Program-made: the position numbers and the translations under genes | NCBI GenBank assembly: GCA_046350295.1 | Contig: JAXMAR010000041.1 | Location: forward strand, 1-64,000 | Source: JAXMAR01 sp046350295 | GTDB taxonomy: Bacteria > Planctomycetota > Planctomycetia > Gemmatales > Gemmataceae | Reading direction: 5' to 3' | Length of the DNA: 64,000 bases | The notes under the pieces: model-generated | What the model was told of the DNA's origin: nothing | Databases searched by the model: none | What the model saw: only the letters and a program-made list of their open reading frames with translations | Shown here: positions 1 to 8,922 of the stretch, in pieces | Layout: each line of letters opens with the position of its first letter | How positions within the stretch are numbered: the stretch's first letter is position 1

Positions 1-1
1 C

Positions 2-115
2 GTGGCCGAGGCTTTGGCGTATGTGGCGACCCAGGCCAGGGCGATTCGCGGGCTGCGCATCGTCTACCAGCCCGAAACCCTACGCCATTTCACCGCTCGC
101 TTCGAACGAGCCTGA
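2..115 (+). CDS. 3' end of an unidentified protein (partial)
   Basis: An open frame enters from the left edge and stops with TGA at 113-115, giving 37 C-terminal residues that end in LRHFTARFERA. Codon use is GC-rich and the composition looks protein-like, but the piece is too short to assign a family. The true start is outside the window. It points toward the next, minus-strand cluster, so it is not part of that operon. Confidence 0.4.
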   Translation: MAEALAYVATQARAIRGLRIVYQPETLRHFTARFERA

Positions 116-213
116 CGCCGGCGGGAACGAAGCTCGTGGCAGGGAATCGACGATAGGACGGCTTTGATCAGACCCCACACTCGGGCGCCGGCCAATCGCG
201 AAGGCAAGAGCGA

Positions 214-507
214 CTACGGTGAGCCCGAGCGCCGCCTGAGCAACCAGAGGACCAGTCCCACCAGCGCGCAGAGCAGGCCCATGCCGCTCAACACGAATTT
301 GCCCGCCGCCTGGTTGAACAACGGATGCTCGGGAACCGCGGCGCTCAGCGCGGCTCCGAGCAACAAGAGGACGGCGAGCAGGAACAACTGTCGCGGCATC
401 ATGGGCGCTTCCGACGACAAATCATACGCCTGTGTGCCCGGTCGCGGGCCCAGGACGCCTTTCTTGTCCGCCGGCACATTGACAGGAAAGGCCGCCGTCA
501 GGGACAT
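214..507 (-). CDS. Small membrane protein, unknown function
   Basis: The frame encodes up to 97 residues with two hydrophobic helices, at about residues 39-60 and 70-90, ending in a basic tail LLRRRSGSP. It lies 36 bp downstream of the M56 peptidase on the same strand, so it is probably the third gene of the blaI-M56 operon. The start is uncertain: an ATG at 402 would begin directly before the first helix, while the longer version adds a 35-residue polar leader. No known family was recognised. The plus-strand frame over the same bases is arginine- and serine-rich and looks like a shadow. Confidence 0.5.
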   Translation of the reverse strand: MSLTAAFPVNVPADKKGVLGPRPGTQAYDLSSEAPMMPRQLFLLAVLLLLGAALSAAVPEHPLFNQAAGKFVLSGMGLLCALVGLVLWLLRRRSGSP

Positions 508-543
508 GGCCGCCGAGACGGCGGATTCTGCCGCATACGAGCG

Positions 544-2610
544 TCATTCCGGCCTCTTCAAATCGGCGAACAGGGCGCCGGCACGGACCGAGGAATGGCT
601 CACCCATTCCAGCCGCGCTCCATCGCGCCGCCCCCTTCGCGATTTTAGCAACTCCGTCGCGAGCCGCACTACGATCTCGTCCTCCTTGGCGATTTCCGTT
701 GCCTTGGTCCCGAGCTGCTCTTCGAACGCCCGCGCATACCCGTCGCAGGCTCGCTCCAAGGCCAATCCGTCGGCCGTGGACGTCGCGTCGAGAATCAGAC
801 GCACCGGCCGGCCCTCTCCCAGTTCGACGCCCACCGTCGCGAAGCGCACCTTCTCCAGCGTCGCACGATCAGCCGGTTGGAGGTCCTTGTCGAATAGCTT
901 GGCGTAGTATTGGTCGCTGTTATCGAGGACACAGGCGAGGGGGGCGCGGTCCACTTGTTTCAGGCCGGTTCCCCAGTCCCGTTTGCGCGCCGCCGGCGCG
1001 TTCGTTATCAGCCGCACGAACGCCTCTTCGTCCTCCTTGGGCTGGCTGAAGAACACGGCGGTGCGCCGATCCGGCGTGAACAGGTAGATCGGCGTGGGTC
1101 CGAGCATTGGCCAGGTCCCGAGACGATAGAACGTGATGCCATCACGACGGAGTTCCTCGACCTCGTGGAAGGTCTTCTTCCACACATCGTCGCGTTGGGC
1201 GAGCGGCTTGAGTTGCTTCACGACGTCTTTGGCGAATGTCACCCAGTCGAAGTCCTGGTTCATGCGGATCAGCATCGAAGACGTGCCAAACGCCAGGCTG
1301 CGCGACCCGGGTTTGCCGGTTCCGGCTGTCGACAAGTGCACGTTGGCAACGAACTGCTCGATGTTCGCCGGCCGCAGCGCCGCCGGGAGCGTGATGCCGA
1401 TCGTTTTGAGCGCCTTGACGCCGTCCTCGATCTGGCCGGCGAGCCGGTCCATCCCCGGCTCCCGTAACCACAGCGCCGGACGAACCGCGACAAAGCCCTT
1501 GGCGTCCGGCGCCACATAGCCAAGCTCGAACGGCTCGGCTCCGACCGGCGGCGTCGGCCTGGGCGGCGCGGCGGGCGTTGTGAAGGTTGAAACCACGATG
1601 GCCGCCGCGGCGACGGCGCCGACGAGCAGGCCGCGCATCCGTCGCGACAGGGGTCGAGTCCTCTCTGTTCCGTTCAACATTTCGATCCTCCTTAACAAAG
1701 CGCCGCCGGACATCGCCGGCAGGGGTCGCGCCGGCGTCCGATCCGGCGTACGAAGAGCGATGCGGGCCAGCGCCTTGCGATAGGCGCCGCGCCCGCCGAG
1801 CGCAGACGCCGCGGCGGCGTCGGCAGCGACTTCCTGCTGCCAGCGCACCTGGGCGGTTAGCCAGCGCACCAGCGGGTGGTAGAAATGCAGCGCCCGGCAG
1901 AAGGCGGCCAGGAGACCAATGAGGTAGTCGCGATGCCTCACATGAGCCAACTCATGGGCCAGCACGGCACGCAGCTCCTCCGTTGTCCACGAACGCCACT
2001 CGGGCGGCAGCAGGATGACGGGACGCCACCAGCCCACGGTCGCCGCCAGCCCCGGCTCGTCGCATTGCCATGGCGCGATTGGCCGCGCGCCGGGCGGGCG
2101 CAGCGTGGCGAGCAGGTCGAGCAGCGTCTGATCCTGGATCGCCACACTGTGGCGCCGCAACCGCGCCACCGCGAACCATCCCAGAACGAGACGCAAAGCG
2201 GCGAAGCTGACGCCGAGCAGATAGCCGAGCGCCAGCACGCTCCATACGCCGCTCGTTTCGGCGTGCGCCGCCTGCCGGCTGCTCAGACTCCCGAGCCAGC
2301 GCCACACGGTCGAAGCAGGCACGCCTCTGCCTGTCCCTTCCGTGGCCTCCCGCGCGTCGAGTCGCGAAGGAACGTCCCGGGCCGAAGTCTCCTCGGCGAC
2401 CGGGTCAAACGGGGACCAGTTCCATCGGTCCGGCAAGGGACAGAGCCCGGTGAACGCGGGCGCGAGCGCGAGCAGCAGCGCCGTCGCGCCCACCAGCACC
2501 GCGGTCCGCGCCTCGCGGCGTCCGCTCCACCAGCAGAGAAGAAGGCCAAGAGCGGCCAGCGGCGTGACGCGCAGCGCCACCCAGCCCAGCAGCAGCGCCA
2601 GGGATGTCAT
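544..2610 (-). CDS. M56-family (BlaR1-like) membrane metallopeptidase
   Basis: A 688-residue protein. The N-terminal half has several membrane helices (residues about 1-60 and 120-150) followed by the zinc motif HELAH near residue 219, inside LAHELAHVRHRDYL, with the usual downstream acidic segment EVAADAAAASAL. This is the M56 signature of BlaR1/MecR1 sensors. A further transmembrane segment lies near residue 330. The C-terminal 350 residues are not a recognisable penicillin-binding domain, so the sensed signal is unknown. The start ATG overlaps the stop of the upstream BlaI-type gene by 4 bp, indicating translational coupling. By analogy with BlaR1/BlaI the peptidase would relieve repression, but the ligand and target cannot be read from the sequence. 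Confidence 0.85.
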   Translation of the reverse strand: MTSLALLLGWVALRVTPLAALGLLLCWWSGRREARTAVLVGATALLLALAPAFTGLCPLPDRWNWSPFDPVAEETSARDVPSRLDAREATEGTGRGVPASTVWRWLGSLSSRQAAHAETSGVWSVLALGYLLGVSFAALRLVLGWFAVARLRRHSVAIQDQTLLDLLATLRPPGARPIAPWQCDEPGLAATVGWWRPVILLPPEWRSWTTEELRAVLAHELAHVRHRDYLIGLLAAFCRALHFYHPLVRWLTAQVRWQQEVAADAAAASALGGRGAYRKALARIALRTPDRTPARPLPAMSGGALLRRIEMLNGTERTRPLSRRMRGLLVGAVAAAAIVVSTFTTPAAPPRPTPPVGAEPFELGYVAPDAKGFVAVRPALWLREPGMDRLAGQIEDGVKALKTIGITLPAALRPANIEQFVANVHLSTAGTGKPGSRSLAFGTSSMLIRMNQDFDWVTFAKDVVKQLKPLAQRDDVWKKTFHEVEELRRDGITFYRLGTWPMLGPTPIYLFTPDRRTAVFFSQPKEDEEAFVRLITNAPAARKRDWGTGLKQVDRAPLACVLDNSDQYYAKLFDKDLQPADRATLEKVRFATVGVELGEGRPVRLILDATSTADGLALERACDGYARAFEEQLGTKATEIAKEDEIVVRLATELLKSRRGRRDGARLEWVSHSSVRAGALFADLKRPE

Positions 2611-2987
2611 GACGGCTCCTCCTCCAGGATGGCTTGCAGGAAGGCCCGCTCCTTACCGGTGAGCGGCCGTCGTTCGAGAAGCCGCACGAGCAGTTGCTCG
2701 CGGGAGCCGCGGAAAACGCGATCGAGGACGTCGCTCAGCAGATTCTGCGACACGTCTTCGTAGGATTGCACCGGCTCGTAGGTGAAGGGGCGCTCGTCGT
2801 TGGTTTGTTCGAGAAAACCCTTTTCGTGCAGGATGCGCACAAGATTGGCGACCGTCGGATAGGTGAGATCACGGCCGGCGCGGGCGAGGCAGTCGCGCGC
2901 TTCGGCGGCGGTCAGCCGACGCTGCCGCCAGAAGACGTGCATGACCTCCAGCTCGCGCTGGGTGAGATCGGCGGCGGGGCGGGACAT
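2607..2987 (-). CDS. BlaI/MecI/CopY-family transcriptional repressor
   Basis: The protein is 126 residues from the chosen start and begins MSRPAADLTQREL. It contains the Penicillinase_R winged helix (LTQRELEVMHVFW, then AAEARDCLA and YPTVANLVRILHEKGFL) and a dimerisation tail. A longer in-frame start exists at 3092, but the ATG at 2987 is preceded by an AAAGGAGG ribosome-binding site at normal spacing and matches the family N-terminus. It is the first gene of an operon with the overlapping M56 peptidase. Two tandem inverted repeats just upstream are a likely autoregulatory operator. Confidence 0.88.
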   Translation of the reverse strand: MSRPAADLTQRELEVMHVFWRQRRLTAAEARDCLARAGRDLTYPTVANLVRILHEKGFLEQTNDERPFTYEPVQSYEDVSQNLLSDVLDRVFRGSREQLLVRLLERRPLTGKERAFLQAILEEEPS

Positions 2988-3014
2988 CGCAACGGCCTCC
3001 TTTCCGTTGGGACG

Positions 3015-3042
3015 TTTGGTTGTCCAAATTTGGTTTCCCAAA
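3015..3042. promoter_or_regulatory. Tandem-dyad operator upstream of the BlaI-type gene
   Basis: Two abutting 14-bp dyads of the form TTTGGNNNNCCAAA occupy 3015-3028 and 3029-3042, with five-base arms perfect in both. They lie 28-55 bp upstream of the repressor start, where BlaI/MecI dimers usually bind. The motif differs from the TACA/TGTA operators of staphylococcal MecI. Function is inferred from position and symmetry. Confidence 0.65.
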
Positions 3043-3064
3043 CATAGCGGGGACGCGGATTGCG

Positions 3065-3616
3065 TCAAGGCCGGATTCCGCCGCCCGTCCACTCCTCGCG
3101 CAACAGGCCCATGACGACCGTGTCCCAGTAGCGCCCTTCAGAGAAGAAGCTCTGGCGCAGCACGCCTTCCCGGCGGTAGCCAACGCGCTCGTAGGCCCGG
3201 ATGGCGCGTTCGTTGAACTCGTAGACGTGCAGGCCGAGGCGGTTGAGGTTGATGGTCTCGAAGGCGTGCTGGGCGACGAGCGCGGTCGTCTCCGTGCCGA
3301 TCCCCTGGCCCCAGAAGTCCTTGTTCCCGATCGTGATGCCGAACAGCGCATGGCGGTTGCGGAAGTCGATGTTCATGAGGCCGGTAATGCCGATCGGCTG
3401 ATCCAGCTCCTTGTGCACGATGGCCAGGGCAAGCGCGTGTTCGTCCTTGTTGACCTGGTCGATGAGCGCCTCCTCCGACTGCTGATTCATGGGTTGGAAG
3501 CGCGCGATCAGGCGGCGAATCGCCGGGTCGTTGAACCAGACCTGCGCCACGGGAGCGTCGACGCGCTCCAGCGGGCGGAGGTAGATGGTGGCGCCGATGA
3601 GGAAGGGATTCTTCAT
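3065..3616 (-). CDS. GNAT N-acetyltransferase, RimJ/RimL type
   Basis: About 183 residues. The N-terminus has the RimJ/RimL pattern IYLRPLERVDAPVAQVWFNDP. The acetyl-CoA-binding core is visible as NKDFWGQGIGTET (Q/RxxGxG/A motif) and the late block HVYEFNERAIRAYERVGYRREG, ending with a YWDTVVMGLLREEW segment. Such enzymes acetylate protein N-termini or small amines in the cytoplasm; the substrate here is unknown. An in-frame ATG two codons upstream (3622) is an alternative start. The gene ends about 20 bp before the blaI operator and is probably a separate transcription unit. Confidence 0.85.
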   Translation of the reverse strand: MKNPFLIGATIYLRPLERVDAPVAQVWFNDPAIRRLIARFQPMNQQSEEALIDQVNKDEHALALAIVHKELDQPIGITGLMNIDFRNRHALFGITIGNKDFWGQGIGTETTALVAQHAFETINLNRLGLHVYEFNERAIRAYERVGYRREGVLRQSFFSEGRYWDTVVMGLLREEWTGGGIRP

Positions 3617-3704
3617 GGCCACGAATGCCGAGTGACGGATGACCGAATTATGAAGAAGGACGACGGGTGAGCGTCTTCTTTGTTGGTAGAGCAGATGTTC
3701 TCAG

Positions 3705-5059
3705 TTAACGCTGCGCGACCAAAAGATCCCACTGCGTGGTCTCGCTGCGGAATAGGGCGCGCAGGTGGCACATGTCGTTGGTACCGGGCTCGCCAGCGCA
3801 TGCCCAGCCAGTTTCAGGCACGGCCCACCACGGTCTTACAGGCTGACTCGACAGAACCGGAGCCGATGCACCAGCCATTGGCCAAGTACGTCGGGTAGTC
3901 CATGCGGTGGAGGTTGCTCCTCACGTAGCCGAGTGTGACCTCATACTGTTCTCGTACAGCCGGTTTCGCGGGGGCAACTCCAGCTTTTCCAGTTCCCCGA
4001 GCAGCGCTGGCCGCCTTCATGCTTCAGAGTGTGACACCATGATGTCATTAGGCTCTGACGCCGATCCTCGTCGACCGGATACAAAGCCTTGCTCAACTCC
4101 CCCAGGTATTCGGTAACGTGCAGAAATCGAGGATCAGCACCAAGTCGCGGGGAAGTTCCTCCGCAAAAAGCTCTCAAGCCATTGCCGCCGTCGGTCAGAC
4201 GATCCACTGCTCCGCACGGTTCATCCCCACCTGGCCCCCTGGCGACGCAGTTGCAGGCCGAGTTCGTCCAGGTCATACAAGCCCGCCAGTAACGCGCTGC
4301 ATTTTCGTTCGGACGGGCGGCCGATGCGAGATGACCCAGGGGCAGGTCGGGGACCGGGTTGAATATCATCGCTACATACGGCATCCGTCCCTCGGCCGCG
4401 CTCCGCAAACGCCTGCTGCCGCCGCCGTCGCGTCGATGCTCGCGTAGGCACGTGCGGCCCGCGCGTCCTTGTGCCAATCCCACGGCGTCGGTCCGCCCAG
4501 CACCTTCTTCTCCAGGAGCAACTGGTCCAGACGCTGGCCTGCCGCTTCACTGGTCCGCTGCACCGTCGACTCCGATAGCCGCAACGCCGCCAGCTTCGGC
4601 AACGCCCTTCGCCGCGGCCTCTTCGAAGCTGTTGCAGAGCGTTCCGCCAACATCGTCAATTCCTCCGCCGCTGGCGTGAGGCAGCTGGCCGTCAGCCCAA
4701 CCTCGATCCCAGGGCGTCCAGGCCGCCGCAACGATGGCAATAGTAGTAGGCGGCGAAAGCAGATGGGACAGGATGCTCAACGGCCGCAGCCGACGATATC
4801 CCTGAAACTCAGCGGTCTGGCCGCAGTGTGGACAGGTCAGCCCGATCCTTGATAGCCGTTTTTTCGCGCAGATGCTCTTCGTAAACCTTGGCTCCCACCC
4901 GCAAGAGAATGTCGCGCGAGCTCGGTCTTGCCAAACAGCTCTCTATCCGGCTTGCCCACCATAAGCCGCGCTTAAGTGGCGATCTCCTTCTCCATCGCCT
5001 GCCGAATTCTGGCTTCGAAACTCTTTGGCTTCCTGTTCTTGAGCGGGGGTAAGATGCAT
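3705..5059 (-). pseudogene. Decayed ISKra4-type transposase
   Basis: Pieces of one transposase are scattered over all three minus frames. The start is MHLTPAQEQEAKEF at 5059. Then come GAKVYEEHLREKTAIKDRA, VGLTASCLTPAAEELTMLA, LSESTVQRTSEAAGQRLDQL, a middle block with LTDGGNGL, and the characteristic C-terminal ANGWCIGSGSVESACKTVV followed by KLAGMRW. The last piece ends at a TAA at 3705. At least five frameshifts separate the blocks, so no functional enzyme can be made. The NGWxIGSGxVE block and N-terminal zinc-binding style fit the ISKra4 family. Terminal repeats were not located. Confidence 0.75.
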
Positions 5060-5324
5060 TGTCCACGGGTGTTGTCTCCTGGCGCCGATCCCCCAATCCT
5101 TTCCGGCACTGGCTTGTGTACAAACATTCCACCAACTTTTCAGCTGCCCACCCAAGGACGACGCTGAGGGACGGTTTGCGTTTCGCTGATCGCCTACGGT
5201 ACAATATGGCGATTCCTTACATGGCCACAAGACTCCTCGCCGGGAATGCCATGCCCCTGGAAGCATCGTCAAGGGTCGGCTTCGGAATGGATTGGCGTGG
5301 TGAAGGTGGTTTCTCGAGGTTCGC

Positions 5325-5340
5325 TAGCACGCCGGTGCTA
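5325..5340. promoter_or_regulatory. Palindrome upstream of the toxin-antitoxin pair
   Basis: TAGCAC-GCCG-GTGCTA has perfect six-base arms. It ends 14 bp before the antitoxin start and just before its GAGGTGAG ribosome-binding site. Antitoxins of this kind usually bind such sites to repress their own operon; that role is inferred here. Confidence 0.5.
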
Positions 5341-5354
5341 CGAGGTGAGACGAC

Positions 5355-5621
5355 ATGACCATCACGATCGATTTCCCGGCCGCGACGGTTGAGGAGTTGA
5401 AAGCTGCAGCTCAGGCGAACGGCAAGGATGTCGCTTCCGTCGTGCGCGAAGCCGTGGAAAGCGCGCTGGCCCGTCGAAAGCGGACTTTCGCGGAGATTCT
5501 CAAGCCGATTCACGAGGCCGTTGAGGCAAGTGGCATGAGTGAAGGGCAAGTCGAGACGCTCGTCGACCGCGAGCTTAGGGCGCTGCGTGCGGAACGCCGT
5601 GCTGCACAAGGCAAGCCATGA
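5355..5621 (+). CDS. Antitoxin of a PIN-domain toxin-antitoxin pair
   Basis: An 88-residue protein starting MTITIDFPAATVEEL. The N-terminal 35 residues have the alternating beta strand and two-helix pattern of a ribbon-helix-helix DNA-binding domain; the helical remainder would wrap the toxin. The ATG has a good ribosome-binding site (GAGGTGAG, about 6 bp spacing). Its TGA overlaps the toxin's ATG as ATGA, the usual coupled arrangement in which antitoxin comes first. The family is assigned from size, layout and partner rather than from a diagnostic motif. Confidence 0.75.
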   Translation: MTITIDFPAATVEELKAAAQANGKDVASVVREAVESALARRKRTFAEILKPIHEAVEASGMSEGQVETLVDRELRALRAERRAAQGKP

Positions 5622-6088
5622 TCTCGGCCGTCTTCGATACCACAACCCTTCTTCAAGCGGCGACGAGCCGCAACGGGCCGGCTGCCGCCTGCTTGGCGTT
5701 TGTCGATAGTGGACAGGTATCGCTTCCCGTCAGTGCCCTGACTCTTGACGAAATCCGCGATGTTCTCCAGCGCCCAGCGATTCGCAAAGCGTTTCCTAAG
5801 CTCAGCGACGAGAACATTAGGGATTTTCTTGACCACCTTGTTGAAAAGGGCCGAATGGTCGACGATGTGCCAGCCGTTTATCATTTCCCGCGCGACCCCG
5901 CCGACGAGCCCTACATCAACCTCGCAATCTGTACGTCGGCCTCCTACATTGTGAGCCGAGACAATGATCTTCTCGACTTGATGAATGATCTCGCGTTTCG
6001 GAAAGCGCATCCGGGCATCCAAATCCTCGATCCTGTCGCATTCTTGAAAGTCGTTCGCGCTGAGGCCAGGAGGAGCACCGGTCCGTAA
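5618..6088 (+). CDS. PIN-domain toxin (probable ribonuclease)
   Basis: A 156-residue PIN protein of the 'putative toxin-antitoxin system toxin component, PIN family' type (COG1569-like). Visible acidic positions that would coordinate Mg2+ are FDTTTLL near the N-terminus, LTLDEIRDVL (about residues 41-50), DPADEPYINLA (about residues 92-102) and the late VSRDNDLLDL motif. The NLAICTSASYIVSRDNDLL segment is typical. Such toxins cleave RNA in the cytoplasm. It overlaps the antitoxin by 4 bp and ends 1 bp from the convergent alaS stop. Confidence 0.82.
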   Translation: MISAVFDTTTLLQAATSRNGPAAACLAFVDSGQVSLPVSALTLDEIRDVLQRPAIRKAFPKLSDENIRDFLDHLVEKGRMVDDVPAVYHFPRDPADEPYINLAICTSASYIVSRDNDLLDLMNDLAFRKAHPGIQILDPVAFLKVVRAEARRSTGP

Positions 6089-6089
6089 G

Positions 6090-8813
6090 TCACCCCAACT
6101 TCTCGCTCACCAGCCGTCGCGCCGTCTCCAGCGCCTCCGGCAGCTTCGCCGGCTCCTTGCCGCCCGCCTGGGCCATGGTTGGTTTGCCGCCGCCGCCGCC
6201 ACCGACCACCTTGGCGACTTCACGGATGAGGTTGCCGGCGTGCAGCCCGCGCTTTACCAGATCATCGGTCACCGCGGCATAAAGAGCCACCTTGCCGTCG
6301 TCGGCGCAGCCGACCAGCACCACCGCGCTGCCCGCCTTCTGCTTCAGCCGGTCGATTTGGTTGCGCACCTGTTCCTCCGGCCCCGAAGGCAGCGTGCCGA
6401 TGATGACGCTCGACTCCCCCATCTTCTGCGCCTCCGCGAACAGCTTGTCGGCCGCTCCCGCCAGGTCGACCGCGGCGCCCTTCTTTAGCTGCTGTTGCAG
6501 CCGCTTGACCTCTTCTTGCAGCGACTCGATGCGGGCCGGGACCTCCTCCGGCCGGCAGCGGAACCTGCCCGCGACGTCGTCGAGCAGGCCGGACATACGC
6601 TGCACCGTCGCGACCGCCTCCTTGCCCGTCACCGCCGTCACGCGCCGCACTCCCTTCGCCACCAGCTCCTGGCCGGTGATCTTGAAGAAGCCCGCTTCGC
6701 CGGTGTGCGTCAGGTGCGTGCCGCCGCAGAACTCGACGCTCGCCTCCGCTGTCGCCTCCGCCGGCTTCTTGGCGCCCACCATTAGGACGCGCACCGGATC
6801 GGGATACTTCTCGCCGAAGACGGCACGCACCCCCGGCAGCTTCTTCGCCTCCTCCAGCGCCATCGTGACCGGCGTCACCGGCAAGTCGCTGTAGATCTTC
6901 TCGTTGACGAGCCGCTCCACCTCCCCAATCTGCTCCGCTGTCATCGGCTCATCGTGGGAGAAGTCGAAGCGCGTCTTCTGGGCGTCGACGAGTGAGCCTT
7001 TCTGCTCGACGTGGTCCCCCAGCACCCTGCGCAGCGCCCAGTTGAGGAGGTGCGTCGCCGTGTGATTGCGCATCGTGTCCGCTCGCTCGCCGCTGACCTC
7101 CAGCGTCGCCTGCTGCCCGACCTTGACCTGCCCCTCGTAGACCCGGCCGACGTGCAGCACCGTCTCGCCGAGCCGCTGCGTGTTCTGCACCTCGAAGGTT
7201 CCGGTCTTCGTCCGGATCGTCCCCTTGTCGCCGACCTGCCCCCCCTGCTCGGCATAGAAGTTCGTCTTGTCGGTCAAAAGCGCGATCTGGTCCCCCGCGT
7301 TGAAGGCGCCCGAATTGCCGACGAGGTTCTCCTTCACCCAGCCGATGATCTTCGCTTTCGCCGGGCCGGGCTTGTACTTGAGCTTGTCATCCGTCGGCGG
7401 CAGATCGCCCTGAACGGCGGTGATGACGGTCTTCTCCCGTCCCTGTCCCGAGACCTCGCGGTGCTTGTCCATCGCCCGCTGATAGCCCTCGAGGTCGACC
7501 GCCAAACCGTTCTCGACCGCCATCTGCGCGGTGAGGTCGACGGGGAAGCCGTAGGTCGTCTGCAGGTTCGCCGCGTCCTCGCCGCTGATCGTCGCGACGG
7601 TCCCCTCCTCGCTCTCGTTGGGCGCCCGTTTCTCCGCGTCCTCCTGGGCCCGTTTGACCGCGCTCTGGAAGTGAACCATGCCGCGCTGGATGGTCTTGAA
7701 GAACTCCGCCTCCTCGTCTTGCAGCACGTCCATCACCAGCTGCGGGTTCCGGTTCAATTCCGGAAACGCCTCCCCCATCTCGTTGACCACGACCGGCACG
7801 AGCTGAAACAAGAACGGCTCGCGCCGCTCGAAATACTGATAGCCGAAGCGCACCGCCCGGCGGATGACGCTGCGCAGCACCGCGTCACGCTTCTTGTTGC
7901 CCGGCCGGGCGCCGTCGGTGATCGCGAAGGTCGCCATGCGCAGATGGTCCGCGATGGCGCGGAAGCCGACGTCCGTCATGTCGTCGAGCCGTCCGCCGTA
8001 GTGCTTGCCGGTCATCCCGCCGATCGCATCCAGGATCGGCGTGAAGATATCGGTGTCATAGTTGCTCGTCTTCCCCTGGAGAACCGCGCTGATGCGCTCG
8101 AAGCCCATGCCGGTGTCAACGTGCCTGGCCGGCAGCGGCGTCAGGCTCCGGTCCTCGTTGCGGTTGAACTGGATGAAGACGAGGTTCCAGATCTCGATGA
8201 CGTCGGGCGAGCCCTTGTTGACGAGCGACCGGCCCGACTTGTCCGGCGTGCGGTCGTAGTGGATCTCGGTGCAGGGGCCGCACGGCCCCGTCTCCCCCAT
8301 CTCCCAGAAATTGTCCTTCTTGTTCCCGTAGTGCAGGTGGTCCGGGTGGACGCCCGCATGTTCCTTCCAGTAGCCTGCCGCCTCGTCGTCGCGCGGCACG
8401 TTGTTCCCCGGATCCCCCTCGAAGACGGTGACGTGCAGCCGGCTTTTGTCGAGGCCCCAGACGTTCGTCAACAGGTCCCACGCCCAGGTGATCGCCTCTT
8501 TCTTGAAGTAATCGCCGAACGACCAGTTGCCGAGCATCTCGAAGAAGGTGTGGTGATAGGTGTCCTTGCCGACGTCATCGAGGTCGTTGTGCTTGCCGCC
8601 GGCGCGGATGCACTTCTGCGTGTTGACCGCCCGCTTGAAAGGCCGCGACCCGGCGCCGAGGAAGACGTCCTTGAACTGGTTCATGCCCGCGTTGGTGAAC
8701 AGCAGCGTCGGATCATCGAGCGGCACGACGGGGGACGAGGGGACGAAGGTATGGCCGTGTTTCTCGACGAAGAAGTCGAGGAACTGTTTGCGGATCTGGT
8801 TCGCGGAGAGCAT
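6090..8813 (-). CDS. alaS: Alanine--tRNA ligase
   Basis: Cytoplasmic enzyme that charges tRNA-Ala with alanine and hydrolyses mis-charged Ser/Gly-tRNA. The 907-residue length is normal. Visible parts are the class II catalytic core starting MLSANQIRKQFLDFF with TNAGMNQFKDVFLG, the editing-domain zinc ligands HTATH (near residue 583) and CGGTH (near residue 695), and a C-terminal DHHA1-type domain with a poly-glycine GGGGGGKPTMAQAGG segment. The open frame extends to 8882, but homologous sequence begins at the ATG at 8813, and the extra 23 codons lie over an inverted repeat. larC is upstream on the same strand, separated by that repeat. Confidence 0.97.
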   Translation of the reverse strand: MLSANQIRKQFLDFFVEKHGHTFVPSSPVVPLDDPTLLFTNAGMNQFKDVFLGAGSRPFKRAVNTQKCIRAGGKHNDLDDVGKDTYHHTFFEMLGNWSFGDYFKKEAITWAWDLLTNVWGLDKSRLHVTVFEGDPGNNVPRDDEAAGYWKEHAGVHPDHLHYGNKKDNFWEMGETGPCGPCTEIHYDRTPDKSGRSLVNKGSPDVIEIWNLVFIQFNRNEDRSLTPLPARHVDTGMGFERISAVLQGKTSNYDTDIFTPILDAIGGMTGKHYGGRLDDMTDVGFRAIADHLRMATFAITDGARPGNKKRDAVLRSVIRRAVRFGYQYFERREPFLFQLVPVVVNEMGEAFPELNRNPQLVMDVLQDEEAEFFKTIQRGMVHFQSAVKRAQEDAEKRAPNESEEGTVATISGEDAANLQTTYGFPVDLTAQMAVENGLAVDLEGYQRAMDKHREVSGQGREKTVITAVQGDLPPTDDKLKYKPGPAKAKIIGWVKENLVGNSGAFNAGDQIALLTDKTNFYAEQGGQVGDKGTIRTKTGTFEVQNTQRLGETVLHVGRVYEGQVKVGQQATLEVSGERADTMRNHTATHLLNWALRRVLGDHVEQKGSLVDAQKTRFDFSHDEPMTAEQIGEVERLVNEKIYSDLPVTPVTMALEEAKKLPGVRAVFGEKYPDPVRVLMVGAKKPAEATAEASVEFCGGTHLTHTGEAGFFKITGQELVAKGVRRVTAVTGKEAVATVQRMSGLLDDVAGRFRCRPEEVPARIESLQEEVKRLQQQLKKGAAVDLAGAADKLFAEAQKMGESSVIIGTLPSGPEEQVRNQIDRLKQKAGSAVVLVGCADDGKVALYAAVTDDLVKRGLHAGNLIREVAKVVGGGGGGKPTMAQAGGKEPAKLPEALETARRLVSEKLG

Positions 8814-8832
8814 GGGAGGTCCTGCGTGGATG

Positions 8833-8916
8833 GCGAGCCGATAATAATCGGAGCCGGAAGCGTGAGCGACGGACCTCGACACCGTCGCTCACGCTTCCGG
8901 CTCTGACGGCTCGCCG
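8833..8916. repeat. REP-like long palindrome between larC and alaS
   Basis: A perfect 22-bp inverted repeat (arms 8852-8873 and 8883-8904, core GAGCCGGAAGCGTGAGCGAC) encloses a 9-nt loop. An outer pair, GGCGAGCC at 8833-8840 and GGCTCGCC at 8909-8916, extends it with an unpaired interior. No T-run follows, so it is more like a dispersed REP element than a simple terminator, although it could attenuate larC transcription. Confidence 0.75.
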
Positions 8917-8922
8917 TGGTTT

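Noticed and set aside
7011..8906. 631-codon plus-strand frame over alaS
   Set aside because: Shadow of alaS; no domain features and an Arg/Val/Asp-rich composition.
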